Shown piece after piece: positions 1 through 8,300 of a DNA stretch of 64,000 nucleotides (its first letter is position 1; each line of letters begins with the position of its first letter). This DNA comes from Anaeromicropila populeti (GTDB lineage: Bacteria; Bacillota; Clostridia; Lachnospirales; Lachnospiraceae), in assembly GCF_900112775.1 (NCBI RefSeq), contig NZ_FOYZ01000004.1, positions 244,449 to 308,448 on the forward strand. Reading direction: 5' to 3'. The position numbers were made by a program, and so were the translations under genes. The notes under the pieces are model-generated. The model worked only from the letters and a program-made list of their open reading frames with translations. It made no database searches and was not told where the DNA came from.

Positions 1-54
1 GTAACACCAACACCAGTAGTAACACCAACACCAGTAGTAACACCAACACCAACA
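1..54 (+). repeat. Three 18-bp tandem repeats encoding VTPTPV linker
   Basis: Units of gta-aca-cca-aca-cca-gta occur three times, the last with aca in place of gta. They encode the Pro/Thr linker before the CBM3 module. The array may extend upstream of the window. Near-identical codons in each unit suggest recent expansion by slippage. Confidence 0.8.
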
Positions 55-519
55 GCTGGTACAGGTAAAGATGTAAATGTAACTTTTAGCCCACAGGGCG
101 GAGCATCTAGCAATACACTTGGTGGAAGCTTTACTTTCACTACAACAGAAAGCAGTGTAGATGTATCTAAAATTACATTACGTTATTATTACACAGCAGA
201 CGGAACTGATTCACAGACTGTTTATGTAGATCATTCTGCATTACAGACAACAGTAGCTCCATGGTATGTTGCTTTAACATCAAGCGTTAAGTACAATGTT
301 GTTAAAATGACCACACCTACAGCAACAGCTGATTGTTATGTAGAAGTTACGTTTGACGCAGCAGATGTTACTTTAACACCAGCAGGTCAGGTTCAATTAG
401 CTTTACGTATTGCAAAACAAAATTGGTCAAATTACAACCAGTCAAATGACTTCTCCTATGTAAACGGACCAGCAGTATTTTATGATGGAGTATTGGTAGA
501 TGGTAATATACCAAGCTAA
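1..519 (+). CDS. C-terminal CBM3 cellulose-binding module of a secreted carbohydrate-active enzyme (5' end outside window)
   Basis: The frame is open from base 1 to the TAA at 517-519, giving the last 172 residues of a longer protein. The first 18 residues are a Val/Thr/Pro linker, followed by a module of about 150 residues. Its motifs RYYYTADG, VKM and NWSNYNQSNDFSY match family 3 carbohydrate-binding modules, which bind crystalline cellulose through planar aromatic strips. The module ends in a short GVLVDGNIPS tail, so it is C-terminal. The catalytic domain lies upstream and cannot be identified. A cellulase, xylanase, mannanase or pectinase would all fit. A hairpin terminator follows at once. 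An ATG at base 307 is internal and is not the gene start. Confidence 0.88.
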   Translation, partial: VTPTPVVTPTPVVTPTPTAGTGKDVNVTFSPQGGASSNTLGGSFTFTTTESSVDVSKITLRYYYTADGTDSQTVYVDHSALQTTVAPWYVALTSSVKYNVVKMTTPTATADCYVEVTFDAADVTLTPAGQVQLALRIAKQNWSNYNQSNDFSYVNGPAVFYDGVLVDGNIPS

Positions 520-552
520 TAGATAGAAAGTGTTATAATATTTATGAATTTA

Positions 553-590
553 AAAATCTCGGCAGACAAAATGGGCTGCCGGGATTTTAC
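553..590 (+). terminator. Rho-independent terminator of the CBM3 gene
   Basis: A 13-bp stem (553-565 with 576-588, one G-U pair) has loop acaaaatggg and a short T run. It lies 34 bases after the stop codon. Confidence 0.75.
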
Positions 591-706
591 TAATGGGAGA
601 ATATTTAGCAGAAAAAATGGGAGAAATTATTATTTTGCACAGTCTAAGGGATCCAAATGTAATCTATGAATGAAAATAATCTTATTAAAATATTAGTTTT
701 TTTTTA

Positions 707-740
707 TCTCAGTATAGGTAATTTTATACTGGGGTTTCTT
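707..740 (+). other. Hairpin in the 520-944 intergenic stretch
   Basis: CTCAGTATA at 708-716 can pair with TATACTGGG at 725-733, with one G-U, followed by gtttcttt. It sits after a T-rich tract and may be a second terminator. Apart from this hairpin, the upstream terminator and a promoter at 816, nothing else was recognised between 520 and 944. Confidence 0.4.
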
Positions 741-815
741 TGTGAAACACAAAAAAATAAAAATTAGAGTTATTAAACAAAAGGATATCATAAATATAAT
801 TTTTTTACTTTTGAT

Positions 816-844
816 TTGACATATGGGCTGATTCTTTGTAAAAT
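816..844 (+). promoter_or_regulatory. Sigma-A-type promoter of the LytTR/GHKL pair
   Basis: TTGACA (816-821), a 17-bp spacer and TAAAAT (839-844), about 100 bases before the response-regulator start. Confidence 0.65.
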
Positions 845-944
845 ATTACTAACATCATGTAATTAAAATGTAAAAATTATGTTAAAGTCGTATCATAAGT
901 CCATAAAATTTAAAGGAGGTTTAAGGAGAAGAAAGGTGGTTGCT

Positions 945-1673
945 ATGGTAAAAATAGCGGTGTGCGAAGACGAAAGTTTTTTTAGAGAACAATTAGGAGA
1001 TTTAGTAACAGAGTATTTTGAAGCTAGAGAAAAGACTTATGCTATTGATTACTTTCAAAGTGGGGAAGAACTATTAGAGGCCAATTTGAGTGAGTATCAT
1101 GTTTTTTATTTAGACATTGAGATAAAGGGAGGTATGAATGGTTTAGAAACTGCAAAGAAGATTCGAACCCAGATGGCACAAGGAGATATTGTTTTTGTGA
1201 CGAATCATCAAGAAGAAGCCTATCGGGCTTTTGAGGTGAATGCACTACGTTTCTTATTGAAGCCTATACAAAAAGATATCCTTTTTAAGACGATGGATTT
1301 GGTTGTCAGAAGAAAAGAGGAAAAGGCAAGACGAATCGTAATATTAAATAAAGGACAGCGTTACTTGCAGGTTCCATACGATAATATTTTATATTTTGAG
1401 ACAGTAGAGCGAAAGTTAAAAGTACATACAACCAAAAAGACATATTTGGTGGATAATAAAATCAATGAGCTGGATAAACTATTGTGTGAACGGAATTTTT
1501 TCAGGGTACACAAGTCATACTTAGTGAATCTTGCTTTTGTTCAAGAACATGATCAATCGACGGTTACGATGCTAAATGGTGATGTGGTATATATAAGTAG
1601 ACTTAAATTGAAACAATTTAAAGAAAGTTTCGTAGTCTATTTAAGAAAGGAGCATAAACTTGGAGTTAGTTAA
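945..1673 (+). CDS. LytTR-family response regulator (AgrA type)
   Basis: The protein has 242 residues. A CheY-like receiver domain covers about residues 1-120, with acidic pocket E8/D9, phospho-acceptor D57 in FYLDIEI and the switch lysine in LLKPI. A LytTR DNA-binding domain follows from about 140 to 235, with the typical FFRVHKSYLVNL and VYISRLKLKQF strings. Such regulators bind paired direct repeats upstream of quorum-sensing, bacteriocin or virulence genes. An in-frame ATG lies at 879, but the ribosome site AAGGTGG directly before 945, and homology beginning MVKIAVCEDE, favour 945. The downstream kinase overlaps by 14 bases, so the two form one operon. No autoinducer precursor was found beside this pair. 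Confidence 0.9.
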   Translation: MVKIAVCEDESFFREQLGDLVTEYFEAREKTYAIDYFQSGEELLEANLSEYHVFYLDIEIKGGMNGLETAKKIRTQMAQGDIVFVTNHQEEAYRAFEVNALRFLLKPIQKDILFKTMDLVVRRKEEKARRIVILNKGQRYLQVPYDNILYFETVERKLKVHTTKKTYLVDNKINELDKLLCERNFFRVHKSYLVNLAFVQEHDQSTVTMLNGDVVYISRLKLKQFKESFVVYLRKEHKLGVS

Positions 1674-3003
1674 CTTCTGTATTACCAAGTTATGTTTTTG
1701 TATTACTATTTTAGTGTGTGTGCATATTTTTTTAGAGCGTGCTGCTTTAAACATTGAGAGGGCAAAAAAATACTTATTGAGTGGCTTAATTATTGGTTTT
1801 TTATTATATATGACAGGATGTGGACCAGACATTTGCATTGGGGTATATGTAATGTGGTTTTCATTGCTGTTACACGAAGGAGGTTTGTTTGAAAAAGCTT
1901 GGATTCATTTGTTTGCATTATCTTTTGCCCAGGGGTTTGAATTACTATCTGGCATTATTATAAGTAATTTAAGTGTGCACCTCCTGGGGAATGGAGTTTG
2001 GGCTGGGACAAGCTTATTCAGACTTACTATTGTAATAGCAGTTTATCTTGTATTAGAGAAACAAGGTCGTGTTTGTAGTAAAAGACTAAAGAGCAGAGAG
2101 CTATCACAACGGGAGGAATTAGGGTTAGTTGTACTTGCTTTAGAGGCAAATCTAATTATAGTTGTAAAGCAAATTATTTCACAGTTTAGCGAATATATTT
2201 CCAACAGTGAAATAGTTGTTGCGGTGATTTTGTATGCAGGAGTAGTTTACCTAATGTTTTTTGTCATTATGTTTGATGATGAAAAAACTTTGTGCTATTT
2301 AAAAAAAGAAAACCGTATTTTACATATGCAATTAGACCATCAGCTGGAGCAGTGCAAAAGACTGGAGAGAACTACAAGAGAGACCCGTGCCATAAAGCAT
2401 GATATGCATAATCACATTGTAGTGCTAAAAAGCTTGGCAGAAAATAATGATATAGATGCACTGAAAACATACATAAAAGAATTGGATCAAAAAGTTAAAA
2501 GTGTTGAAAAGCTGGTTCAGACTGGAAACACAGTAGTAGATGCAATTGTAAATCAAAAGATTGAAGTTGCCAGACAAAAGAATATTAAGTTTAGTGCAGA
2601 CATATGTTTTACACAGGACATCAAAATTGATTTGACTAATCTATGCAGTATTATTGCAAATAGTATGGATAATGCCATAGAAGCATGTGAGAAAATTTTT
2701 GATGTAGAAACTAGATATATTAAAGTTGTTGGACGTATTGAGAGGGGATATTTTTCATATATTATTTCTAATCCGATAGACCCTGGTTGTGTCAGACGTA
2801 ACCGGCTTTGGTGTACGGATAAGAAGGATACCGTGAATCATGGGTATGGAATTGGGAATATTGAAAAAAGTGTGAAAGCGCATAGCGGCAAATTAAAAAT
2901 TGAAAGTACAGATTCGACCTTTACCATGTATGTGGATATTCCGTTAAATCCAACCTCTGCATTTGTATTGGAAAAATTAAATTACTTACCAAAATCAATT
3001 TAA
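1660..3003 (+). CDS. Membrane sensor histidine kinase, GHKL type (AgrC-like)
   Basis: The protein has 447 residues and a TTG start preceded by AAGGAG, overlapping the regulator gene by 14 bases, which suggests translational coupling. About six hydrophobic segments fill residues 1-205. A coiled linker leads to the H-box IKHDMHNH with H247. The GHKL ATPase has an N-box around N338 (NSMDNAIEAC) and a G-box GYGIGNIEKS near 395. This is the architecture of peptide-sensing kinases that phosphorylate LytTR regulators. The ligand is unknown. A strong terminator follows, so the operon contains only the two genes. Confidence 0.88.
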   Translation: MELVNFCITKLCFCITILVCVHIFLERAALNIERAKKYLLSGLIIGFLLYMTGCGPDICIGVYVMWFSLLLHEGGLFEKAWIHLFALSFAQGFELLSGIIISNLSVHLLGNGVWAGTSLFRLTIVIAVYLVLEKQGRVCSKRLKSRELSQREELGLVVLALEANLIIVVKQIISQFSEYISNSEIVVAVILYAGVVYLMFFVIMFDDEKTLCYLKKENRILHMQLDHQLEQCKRLERTTRETRAIKHDMHNHIVVLKSLAENNDIDALKTYIKELDQKVKSVEKLVQTGNTVVDAIVNQKIEVARQKNIKFSADICFTQDIKIDLTNLCSIIANSMDNAIEACEKIFDVETRYIKVVGRIERGYFSYIISNPIDPGCVRRNRLWCTDKKDTVNHGYGIGNIEKSVKAHSGKLKIESTDSTFTMYVDIPLNPTSAFVLEKLNYLPKSI

Positions 3004-3007
3004 ATGC

Positions 3008-3045
3008 AAATCCTCAGGAGATATAAAACCTCTTGAGGATTTTTT
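3008..3045 (+). terminator. Rho-independent terminator
   Basis: A 13-bp stem (3008-3020 with 3030-3042, one G-U) is followed by TTTTTT, right after the kinase stop codon. Confidence 0.9.
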
Positions 3046-3119
3046 GTAAACAAGAGGTTTAATTCTAAGTCAGATTGTAGTAAAATATTATTATAGAAGA
3101 CATAAAGGAGAGAGGACCC

Positions 3120-4097
3120 ATGGATCCCATGAAGCTAGTTTGGCTCTTGAGAGGACATAAAATATATATACAAACTCATAATTTCCCTGATCCGGATGCG
3201 ATATCCAGCGCTTTTGGCTTACAGAATTTTTTAAAGTACTATGAAATAGAATCTATCTTATGTTATGATGGAAAAATTGATAAACTAAGTACAAAAAGAA
3301 TGTTAAAGACATATGGAATACATATCTTTGCAATTGAAGAACTGGCAGACATGAGGGAAGAAGATTATATAGTGATGGTTGATGCACAAAAATACAATTC
3401 TAATTTAACGGATTGTATTGCTTGTGAGGTTGCTTGTATTGATCATCACCCAACCTTTATTGAATGCGATTATTTATATAAAGATATTCGTATTCACGGT
3501 GCATGTGCTTCTATGATAGGGGAGTATTTCTATATTACAAAGACACCAATGGATCCTAACACAGCAGCAGCCTTAACATATGGTATTAAGATGGATACAT
3601 CAGATTTTTCAAGAGGAGTTACAGATCTTGATATCGATATGTTTGCGTATTTGTATAAGCTTGCAGACAAAGAAAAATTAAGCAGGATGTATAATAATGT
3701 AATTGAGTTTGCTGATCTTCATGCCTATGGTGCTGCCATCGAAAGTATTAGTGTGTATGATAAAACGGGGTTTGCAGCTATCCCATTCAACTGTCCAGAT
3801 GCACTAATTGCAACCATTTCTGATTTTATTCTAGCATTGGATGTTGTAGATGTAGCTGTAGTATATGCAAAAAGAGAAGATGGAATCAAGTGTTCAGTTA
3901 GAAGTGAACGGTATGATGTAAATGCAGGAAAGCTTACTAATTTAGCATTAATGGAGTATGGAAACGGGGGAGGTCATTTTTCAATGGCAGGAGGCTTTAT
4001 TCCATTAGATAATGTGAGCAAGCTTGGTCATAATATTGATTATAAAATCAGAATGCTCTTTTTGGATGCTATGAAAGACCAGAATAAGATTCAATAA
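3120..4097 (+). CDS. DHH-family phosphoesterase (NrnA-like)
   Basis: The protein has 325 residues. The N-terminal DHH domain shows the metal-binding strings HNFPDPDAISSA (about residue 20), MVDAQ and the signature DHHP (about 110). The C-terminal DHHA1 domain carries GNGGGHFSMAGG (about 285), which binds nucleic-acid or nucleotide ends. Family members degrade nanoRNAs, pAp or cyclic-dinucleotide products such as pGpG and pApA. The next gene encodes an HD-GYP protein 23 bases downstream. Inference: the pair could act in cyclic-dinucleotide turnover. AAGGAG precedes the ATG. Assignment to NrnA rather than another DHH subgroup is not certain. Confidence 0.8.
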   Translation: MDPMKLVWLLRGHKIYIQTHNFPDPDAISSAFGLQNFLKYYEIESILCYDGKIDKLSTKRMLKTYGIHIFAIEELADMREEDYIVMVDAQKYNSNLTDCIACEVACIDHHPTFIECDYLYKDIRIHGACASMIGEYFYITKTPMDPNTAAALTYGIKMDTSDFSRGVTDLDIDMFAYLYKLADKEKLSRMYNNVIEFADLHAYGAAIESISVYDKTGFAAIPFNCPDALIATISDFILALDVVDVAVVYAKREDGIKCSVRSERYDVNAGKLTNLALMEYGNGGGHFSMAGGFIPLDNVSKLGHNIDYKIRMLFLDAMKDQNKIQ

Positions 4098-4120
4098 GAG
4101 GTTCTATAGGGGGAAATAAG

Positions 4121-5341
4121 GTGACACAAGGAAGAAGTAAAGAAGAATTTTTTGTGGAGAATGACCTCAAGGCAAATACATTAGTGCGCAGAATTATGTA
4201 TGGAATGATAGGAATATGGCCTCTTTTGATTGCAGGAAGTTTTATTGGGGCTTTTCATATTTCAATAAAGAATACACTTAGTACTTTTCTGATGACCGTA
4301 TTAGTTGATTTAATTTTATTATTATTAACATTTCGGAAAGCACCACCCAAGATAATAAAATACTATTGTTTGATTTCAATTGAACTGGTTGTAGCAACAA
4401 TGGCGATATTCCCTAGAATTGGAATTAATATGAGTTATATTGTTGCACCAGTTATAAGTTGTATATACTTTGATAAAAAGCTGACCAAGCGAATAGCAAT
4501 ATATGGATACTTTATGATGATATTTGCATGGTTTTTTCGTTCAAAGGGGTTAGTGGAGTATGCTTATCCAGATTCAACAAGATGGAATTGTTTTTTTGCA
4601 TTTTCCTGTGGATTTTCCATCGAATATGCAACACTGGCTGTTATCTGTGTAACAATATCAAAAAGAGCAAGGTTGCTTTCAGAAAAATTATTTTCAAGAA
4701 ATAATAAGATTGAACGAATGCAGACAGAAATGATTTACAGCTTTGCAAACTTGATAGAATCTCGTGATGATGTTACGGGGAAGCATGTTAAAAGAACAAG
4801 TGCTTATGTAAAAGTAGTTGCAGAGGCGTTAAGAAGCAGTGGTTTCTATTTTGATGAGTTAGACGATACCTATGTTGAATATATTTGCCTGGCAGCTCCT
4901 ATCCATGACATTGGCAAGATACGTATTCCCGATGCAGTCCTTTTGAAGCCGGCCCAGTTAACAGATGAAGAATATGCACTAATTAAAACACATACCATTC
5001 GTGGAGAAGAAATTATTCGAAAAACACTGACTAATATTGAAAATAAGGAATTCTTAGAATGTGCAGCTCATGTTGCATTATATCATCATGAAAAATGGGA
5101 TGGAACAGGGTATCCAGAAGGATTAGAGGGAAGAAATATCCCGCTTTGTGCCAGAATCATGGCAATTGCAGATGTGTTTGATGCCCTTGTATCAGAAAGA
5201 TATTATAAGGGTGCTATGTCATTGAATGAAGCTTTTCAAAGAATTGAAGATAGTAGTGGAACTCATTTCGAGCCACTTATTGTTGATGTTTTCTTAGAAA
5301 AGAGAAATGAAATAGAAGAAATCTGCCGGTTAAATCGATGA
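4121..5341 (+). CDS. Membrane-anchored HD-GYP domain protein (putative c-di-GMP phosphodiesterase)
   Basis: The protein has 406 residues and a GTG start with a GGGGG ribosome site. Residues 25-185 hold about five or six hydrophobic helices. The C-terminal HD-GYP domain (about 205-400) keeps all the expected metal ligands: GKHVKRTS, PIHDIGKI, KTHT, the HHEKWDGTGYP loop and IADVFDAL. HD-GYP proteins linearise c-di-GMP, often through to GMP. No receiver or sensory fold other than the membrane block was seen. It is probably co-transcribed with the upstream DHH gene. The run ends at a bidirectional terminator. Confidence 0.85.
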   Translation: MTQGRSKEEFFVENDLKANTLVRRIMYGMIGIWPLLIAGSFIGAFHISIKNTLSTFLMTVLVDLILLLLTFRKAPPKIIKYYCLISIELVVATMAIFPRIGINMSYIVAPVISCIYFDKKLTKRIAIYGYFMMIFAWFFRSKGLVEYAYPDSTRWNCFFAFSCGFSIEYATLAVICVTISKRARLLSEKLFSRNNKIERMQTEMIYSFANLIESRDDVTGKHVKRTSAYVKVVAEALRSSGFYFDELDDTYVEYICLAAPIHDIGKIRIPDAVLLKPAQLTDEEYALIKTHTIRGEEIIRKTLTNIENKEFLECAAHVALYHHEKWDGTGYPEGLEGRNIPLCARIMAIADVFDALVSERYYKGAMSLNEAFQRIEDSSGTHFEPLIVDVFLEKRNEIEEICRLNR

Positions 5342-5351
5342 TAATACATAA

Positions 5352-5386
5352 GGCTCTGTTTTTTGAAGGAATCAGAAAACAGAGCC
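5352..5386. terminator. Bidirectional terminator between convergent genes
   Basis: The inverted repeat GGCTCTGTTTT / AAAACAGAGCC (5352-5362, 5376-5386) lies between the HD-GYP gene (+) and ilvN (-). Confidence 0.8.
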
Positions 5387-5400
5387 ACTTTAAACTTAAA

Positions 5401-5901
5401 CTATTGGTCAGATAAGCTAATGGCCTCAATTGCTACATTTCCGCCACGCACTACTTCAATTTTAAGAAAATTTTCTTGGAATAAACGAATAATGTCATTA
5501 TTTCTATTTTCGGTGTTAACACATTCAATCAGAACACTGTCTGTTCCATAGTCGGTAACACCAAGTTTAAATGCCTGGGCAATACGAAAAATTTCTATTT
5601 TATCTTCCTTTGAACAGTTTTTAATTTTGATAAAAAGTATTTCCTTTACATGAATTGGCGTCTCTGTAAAATCCATTACTTTAATTACTTCAACGCAGCG
5701 GTTTAGCTGTTTTTTTATTAATTCAATTGTATTTTCATCACTAATAACGCTGATTGTCATTCTTGAGATGGAAGGGTCTTCGGTAGTGCCAACTGTCAAC
5801 GTTTCAATATTATAAGACTTACTCGAAAATAAACCGGAAATTCTGGCTAATACACCAATATCATTTTCCACAAATAAAGATAACCATCTTCTCTTTTTCA
5901 T
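5401..5901 (-). CDS. ilvN: Acetolactate synthase small (regulatory) subunit
   Basis: The protein has 166 residues. An N-terminal ACT domain begins KRRWLSLFVENDIGVLARIS, continues YNIETLTVG, and is followed by the family's C-terminal domain. IlvN binds branched-chain amino acids and stimulates and feedback-regulates the catalytic subunit IlvB, which is encoded 30 bases upstream on the same strand. A GTG nine bases earlier (5910) is possible, but it sits too close to the GGAG ribosome site, so the ATG at 5901 is preferred. It is regulated by the T-box in front of ilvB. Confidence 0.93.
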   Translation of the reverse strand: MKKRRWLSLFVENDIGVLARISGLFSSKSYNIETLTVGTTEDPSISRMTISVISDENTIELIKKQLNRCVEVIKVMDFTETPIHVKEILFIKIKNCSKEDKIEIFRIAQAFKLGVTDYGTDSVLIECVNTENRNNDIIRLFQENFLKIEVVRGGNVAIEAISLSDQ

Positions 5902-5931
5902 AAAATACACACTCCGTTCTCAATCATTTAA

Positions 5932-7656
5932 TTAGTAATCCAAAATCATGTCGTTTAAAGAATTTCCGCCAGGAACCATAGGTAATACAAGATTATTCTC
6001 TTCAATTATAAATTCAATCAAAGTTGGAGCTGTTTTATTAGAAAGTGCTTTCTGAAGAGCTGGAGCAATTTCTTCTGGTTTCTGAACCCGGATTCCATAT
6101 GCATCATAGCTTTCTGCCAGTTTAATAAAATCTGGCGAATATGGAGGGCAGGAACGATTTGGATCAGAGCAGTTTTTTGAACAGCTCACACGATGCCGCA
6201 GGCAGGTACTGGAGTAACGGTCATCTAAAAATAGAGTCTGCATTTGACGAACCATACCAAGATAGCCATTGTTAAATACACATAAAATAAGCGGGAGTTC
6301 TTGAACTACAGCAGTAGCCATTTCTTGGATGTTCATCTGCATGCCGCCATCGCCAGAAATACATAGAACCGTTTTGTCTGGTCTTCCAAGCTTTGCACCA
6401 ATCGCAGCTGGGAGTCCGTACCCCATTGTGCCTAGTCCCCCTGATGTAAGAAGTTGTGTGTCCTGGCTCATTTGTAAAAATTGTGTGGTCCACATCTGGT
6501 GCTGTCCAACGTCTGTTACAATAATTGCATCTTGAAACAGCAGGTTAATATGTTCCATAATCACCTCTGGAGTTAACCCATTGGTTCGTTTCGTTGTAAG
6601 AGGGTGAGATTCCTTCAATTCTTTAATTTCCTGAAGCCAGCTTTCTCTTTTGAAGGATTCGGACATTTCAAGCATTTTAGCAATTGCTTCTTTGGCATCT
6701 GCTACAATTGGAACGGTGACGCTGATATTTCTTGATATGGCTGAGGCATCAATATCAATGTGTATTATTTTTGCATGCTTTGCAAAGTCACTGATTTTTC
6801 CAGTGATTCTATCATTAAATCTTGTTCCAATAGATAATAGCACGTCACATTTACTTACAGCCATATTGGCAGCATAGCAGCCATGCATGCCCAAATTCCC
6901 AATATATAGCGGGTGCTCGGTAGGAATAGCTCCTTTTCCCATGATACTTGTCACAACAGGAATTTGAGTTTTTTCTACTAGTTCTTGTAAAAGACTTCCT
7001 GCTCGGGCAATATTTACACCACCACCAATTAAGAATAAAGGTCTATGGGAGTTGGATAAAAGTTCAAAAGCTCTTTTCAGCTGTCCCACATGAACACCTG
7101 TACTTGGTTTATAGGAACGAATATGAATTTCCTCTGGATAAAAGTCGTCTCCCAGCTCCATCATAATATCTTTTGGCAAATCAATTACAACAGGACCTGG
7201 TTTGCCAGTCCGGGCTATATAAAATGCCTCCTTTATAATTTTGCCCAAATCCTTTCTGTTCCGGACAGTGGTAGCATATTTGCATATGTTTCTAGTAATA
7301 CCCACGATGTCAACTTCCTGAAAGGCATCATTTCCAATTAGGTAAGTTTGTACCTGGCCTGTAAAGCAAACCAAGGGAACACTGTCATAGTTTGCAGTTG
7401 CAATTCCAGTTACAAGATTGGTAGCTCCAGGACCACTGGTTACAAGGCAAACACCAACCTTTCCAGTTGCTCTGGCATAGCCGTCAGCAGCGTGAATTAA
7501 TCCTTGTTCATGGCGTGGAAGAATTAATGAAATATCCTCCTGCTCATAAAGCTCATCAAAGATATCAATAGCACAACCGCCTGGATATCCAAAAATAAGA
7601 TCAACACCTTCTTTTTTTAATGCTTTTACAAATAAACTAGTTCCTTTTATTTTCAT
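5932..7656 (-). CDS. ilvB: Acetolactate synthase large (catalytic) subunit
   Basis: The protein has 574 residues. It is a thiamine-diphosphate enzyme that condenses two pyruvates, or pyruvate and 2-oxobutyrate, in valine, leucine and isoleucine synthesis. Visible features are the N-terminal FGYPGGCAIDIFDEL, catalytic glutamate E50 in LPRHEQG, and the ThDP/Mg motif GDGGMQMN with NNGYLGM near residues 435-465. An insertion that I do not expect in textbook IlvB proteins lies at about 483-505. It holds four cysteines (C485, C492, C496, C503) just after the RYS segment. AAGGAGG precedes the ATG. The upstream T-box leader couples expression to amino-acid supply. Confidence 0.95.
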   Translation of the reverse strand: MKIKGTSLFVKALKKEGVDLIFGYPGGCAIDIFDELYEQEDISLILPRHEQGLIHAADGYARATGKVGVCLVTSGPGATNLVTGIATANYDSVPLVCFTGQVQTYLIGNDAFQEVDIVGITRNICKYATTVRNRKDLGKIIKEAFYIARTGKPGPVVIDLPKDIMMELGDDFYPEEIHIRSYKPSTGVHVGQLKRAFELLSNSHRPLFLIGGGVNIARAGSLLQELVEKTQIPVVTSIMGKGAIPTEHPLYIGNLGMHGCYAANMAVSKCDVLLSIGTRFNDRITGKISDFAKHAKIIHIDIDASAISRNISVTVPIVADAKEAIAKMLEMSESFKRESWLQEIKELKESHPLTTKRTNGLTPEVIMEHINLLFQDAIIVTDVGQHQMWTTQFLQMSQDTQLLTSGGLGTMGYGLPAAIGAKLGRPDKTVLCISGDGGMQMNIQEMATAVVQELPLILCVFNNGYLGMVRQMQTLFLDDRYSSTCLRHRVSCSKNCSDPNRSCPPYSPDFIKLAESYDAYGIRVQKPEEIAPALQKALSNKTAPTLIEFIIEENNLVLPMVPGGNSLNDMILDY

Positions 7657-7708
7657 TTGACAACCTCCTTAACTATTACTTATTGTAACATGCAATTTCC
7701 AGGAAAAT

Positions 7709-8000
7709 AAAAAAAGCCTAAGCTAATAATTAGCTTAGGGCGAAATATTCATCCGTGTTACCACCTAAATTCAGAGAAAAACTCTGCACTCATTCAGTAC
7801 GGAAAGCGTAAAGGCAATCGATACTGTTTTCCTGATAACGGTGGAAAACTCCGTTGAAGTCTACTAAAGATAAAATCTTGTTCAGTTCACTGCTCAAAGG
7901 CTACTTCCATATTACCATTGTAAAGATTCTCACCAACCATCTTTTCTCTGAAACGCAGGAAATATGTACTCCTCCTTGTCAATGCATTTTATTATATATT
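7709..8000 (-). promoter_or_regulatory. T-box riboswitch leader of ilvBN
   Basis: Read on the minus strand, the leader has a long stem I region with AGAGA and GGTTGGTGAGAATC. An ACGG...CCGTTA stem III follows, then the T-box sequence AGGTGGTAACACGG (about 7756-7768). It ends with the terminator CCCTAAGCTAATTATTAGC... with T7 (7712-7740). T-box RNAs read the charging of a cognate tRNA and antiterminate when it is uncharged. The specifier codon was not fixed by eye. ATC (isoleucine, 7869-7871) just before TTTAGTAGAC is one candidate. Confidence 0.92.
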
Positions 8001-8006
8001 TTATAA

Positions 8007-8035
8007 AGTATATCAATTTGGAAACAAATTGTCAA
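8007..8035 (-). promoter_or_regulatory. Promoter of the T-box/ilvBN transcript
   Basis: On the minus strand, TTGACA (8035-8030), 17 bp and TATACT (8012-8007). It would start the RNA near 8000, at the head of the T-box. Confidence 0.8.
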
Positions 8036-8290
8036 CGGGTATTTAGAAAAAATATAAAATTTTAGTATGCTAAAAAATGTAAAATATTTATATTGTTATT
8101 ATTTACATGAAAATTATAGATAAATAGTTTGTTTTGAATAAATATGTAAATGAATTATCAAAAATGTTTGTGCAAATATTACAAGTTTTTTGAGTTTTAT
8201 TATGAACTAAAGAGAAAATCTTTAATATGGACAAAAACTATTGAAAACTATTTATAAATATCACATAATAATTTTATAAAATATTTTAGG
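8036..8290. other. AT-rich upstream region of the pectate-lyase gene
   Basis: About 250 bases of very AT-rich DNA lie between the ilvB promoter and the secreted lyase gene. No clear promoter with good spacing, operator or small gene was found. The only firm element is the ribosome site AGGAGG just before 8301. Confidence 0.5.
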
Positions 8291-8300
8291 AGGAGATAAA

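Noticed and set aside
593-673. 26-residue ORF (starts MGEYLAEKMG) between the CBM3 gene and the LytTR operon, considered as a signal-peptide or AgrB remnant
   Set aside because: No ribosome site, begins just after a terminator tail, has no Cys and no AgrD-like C-terminus.
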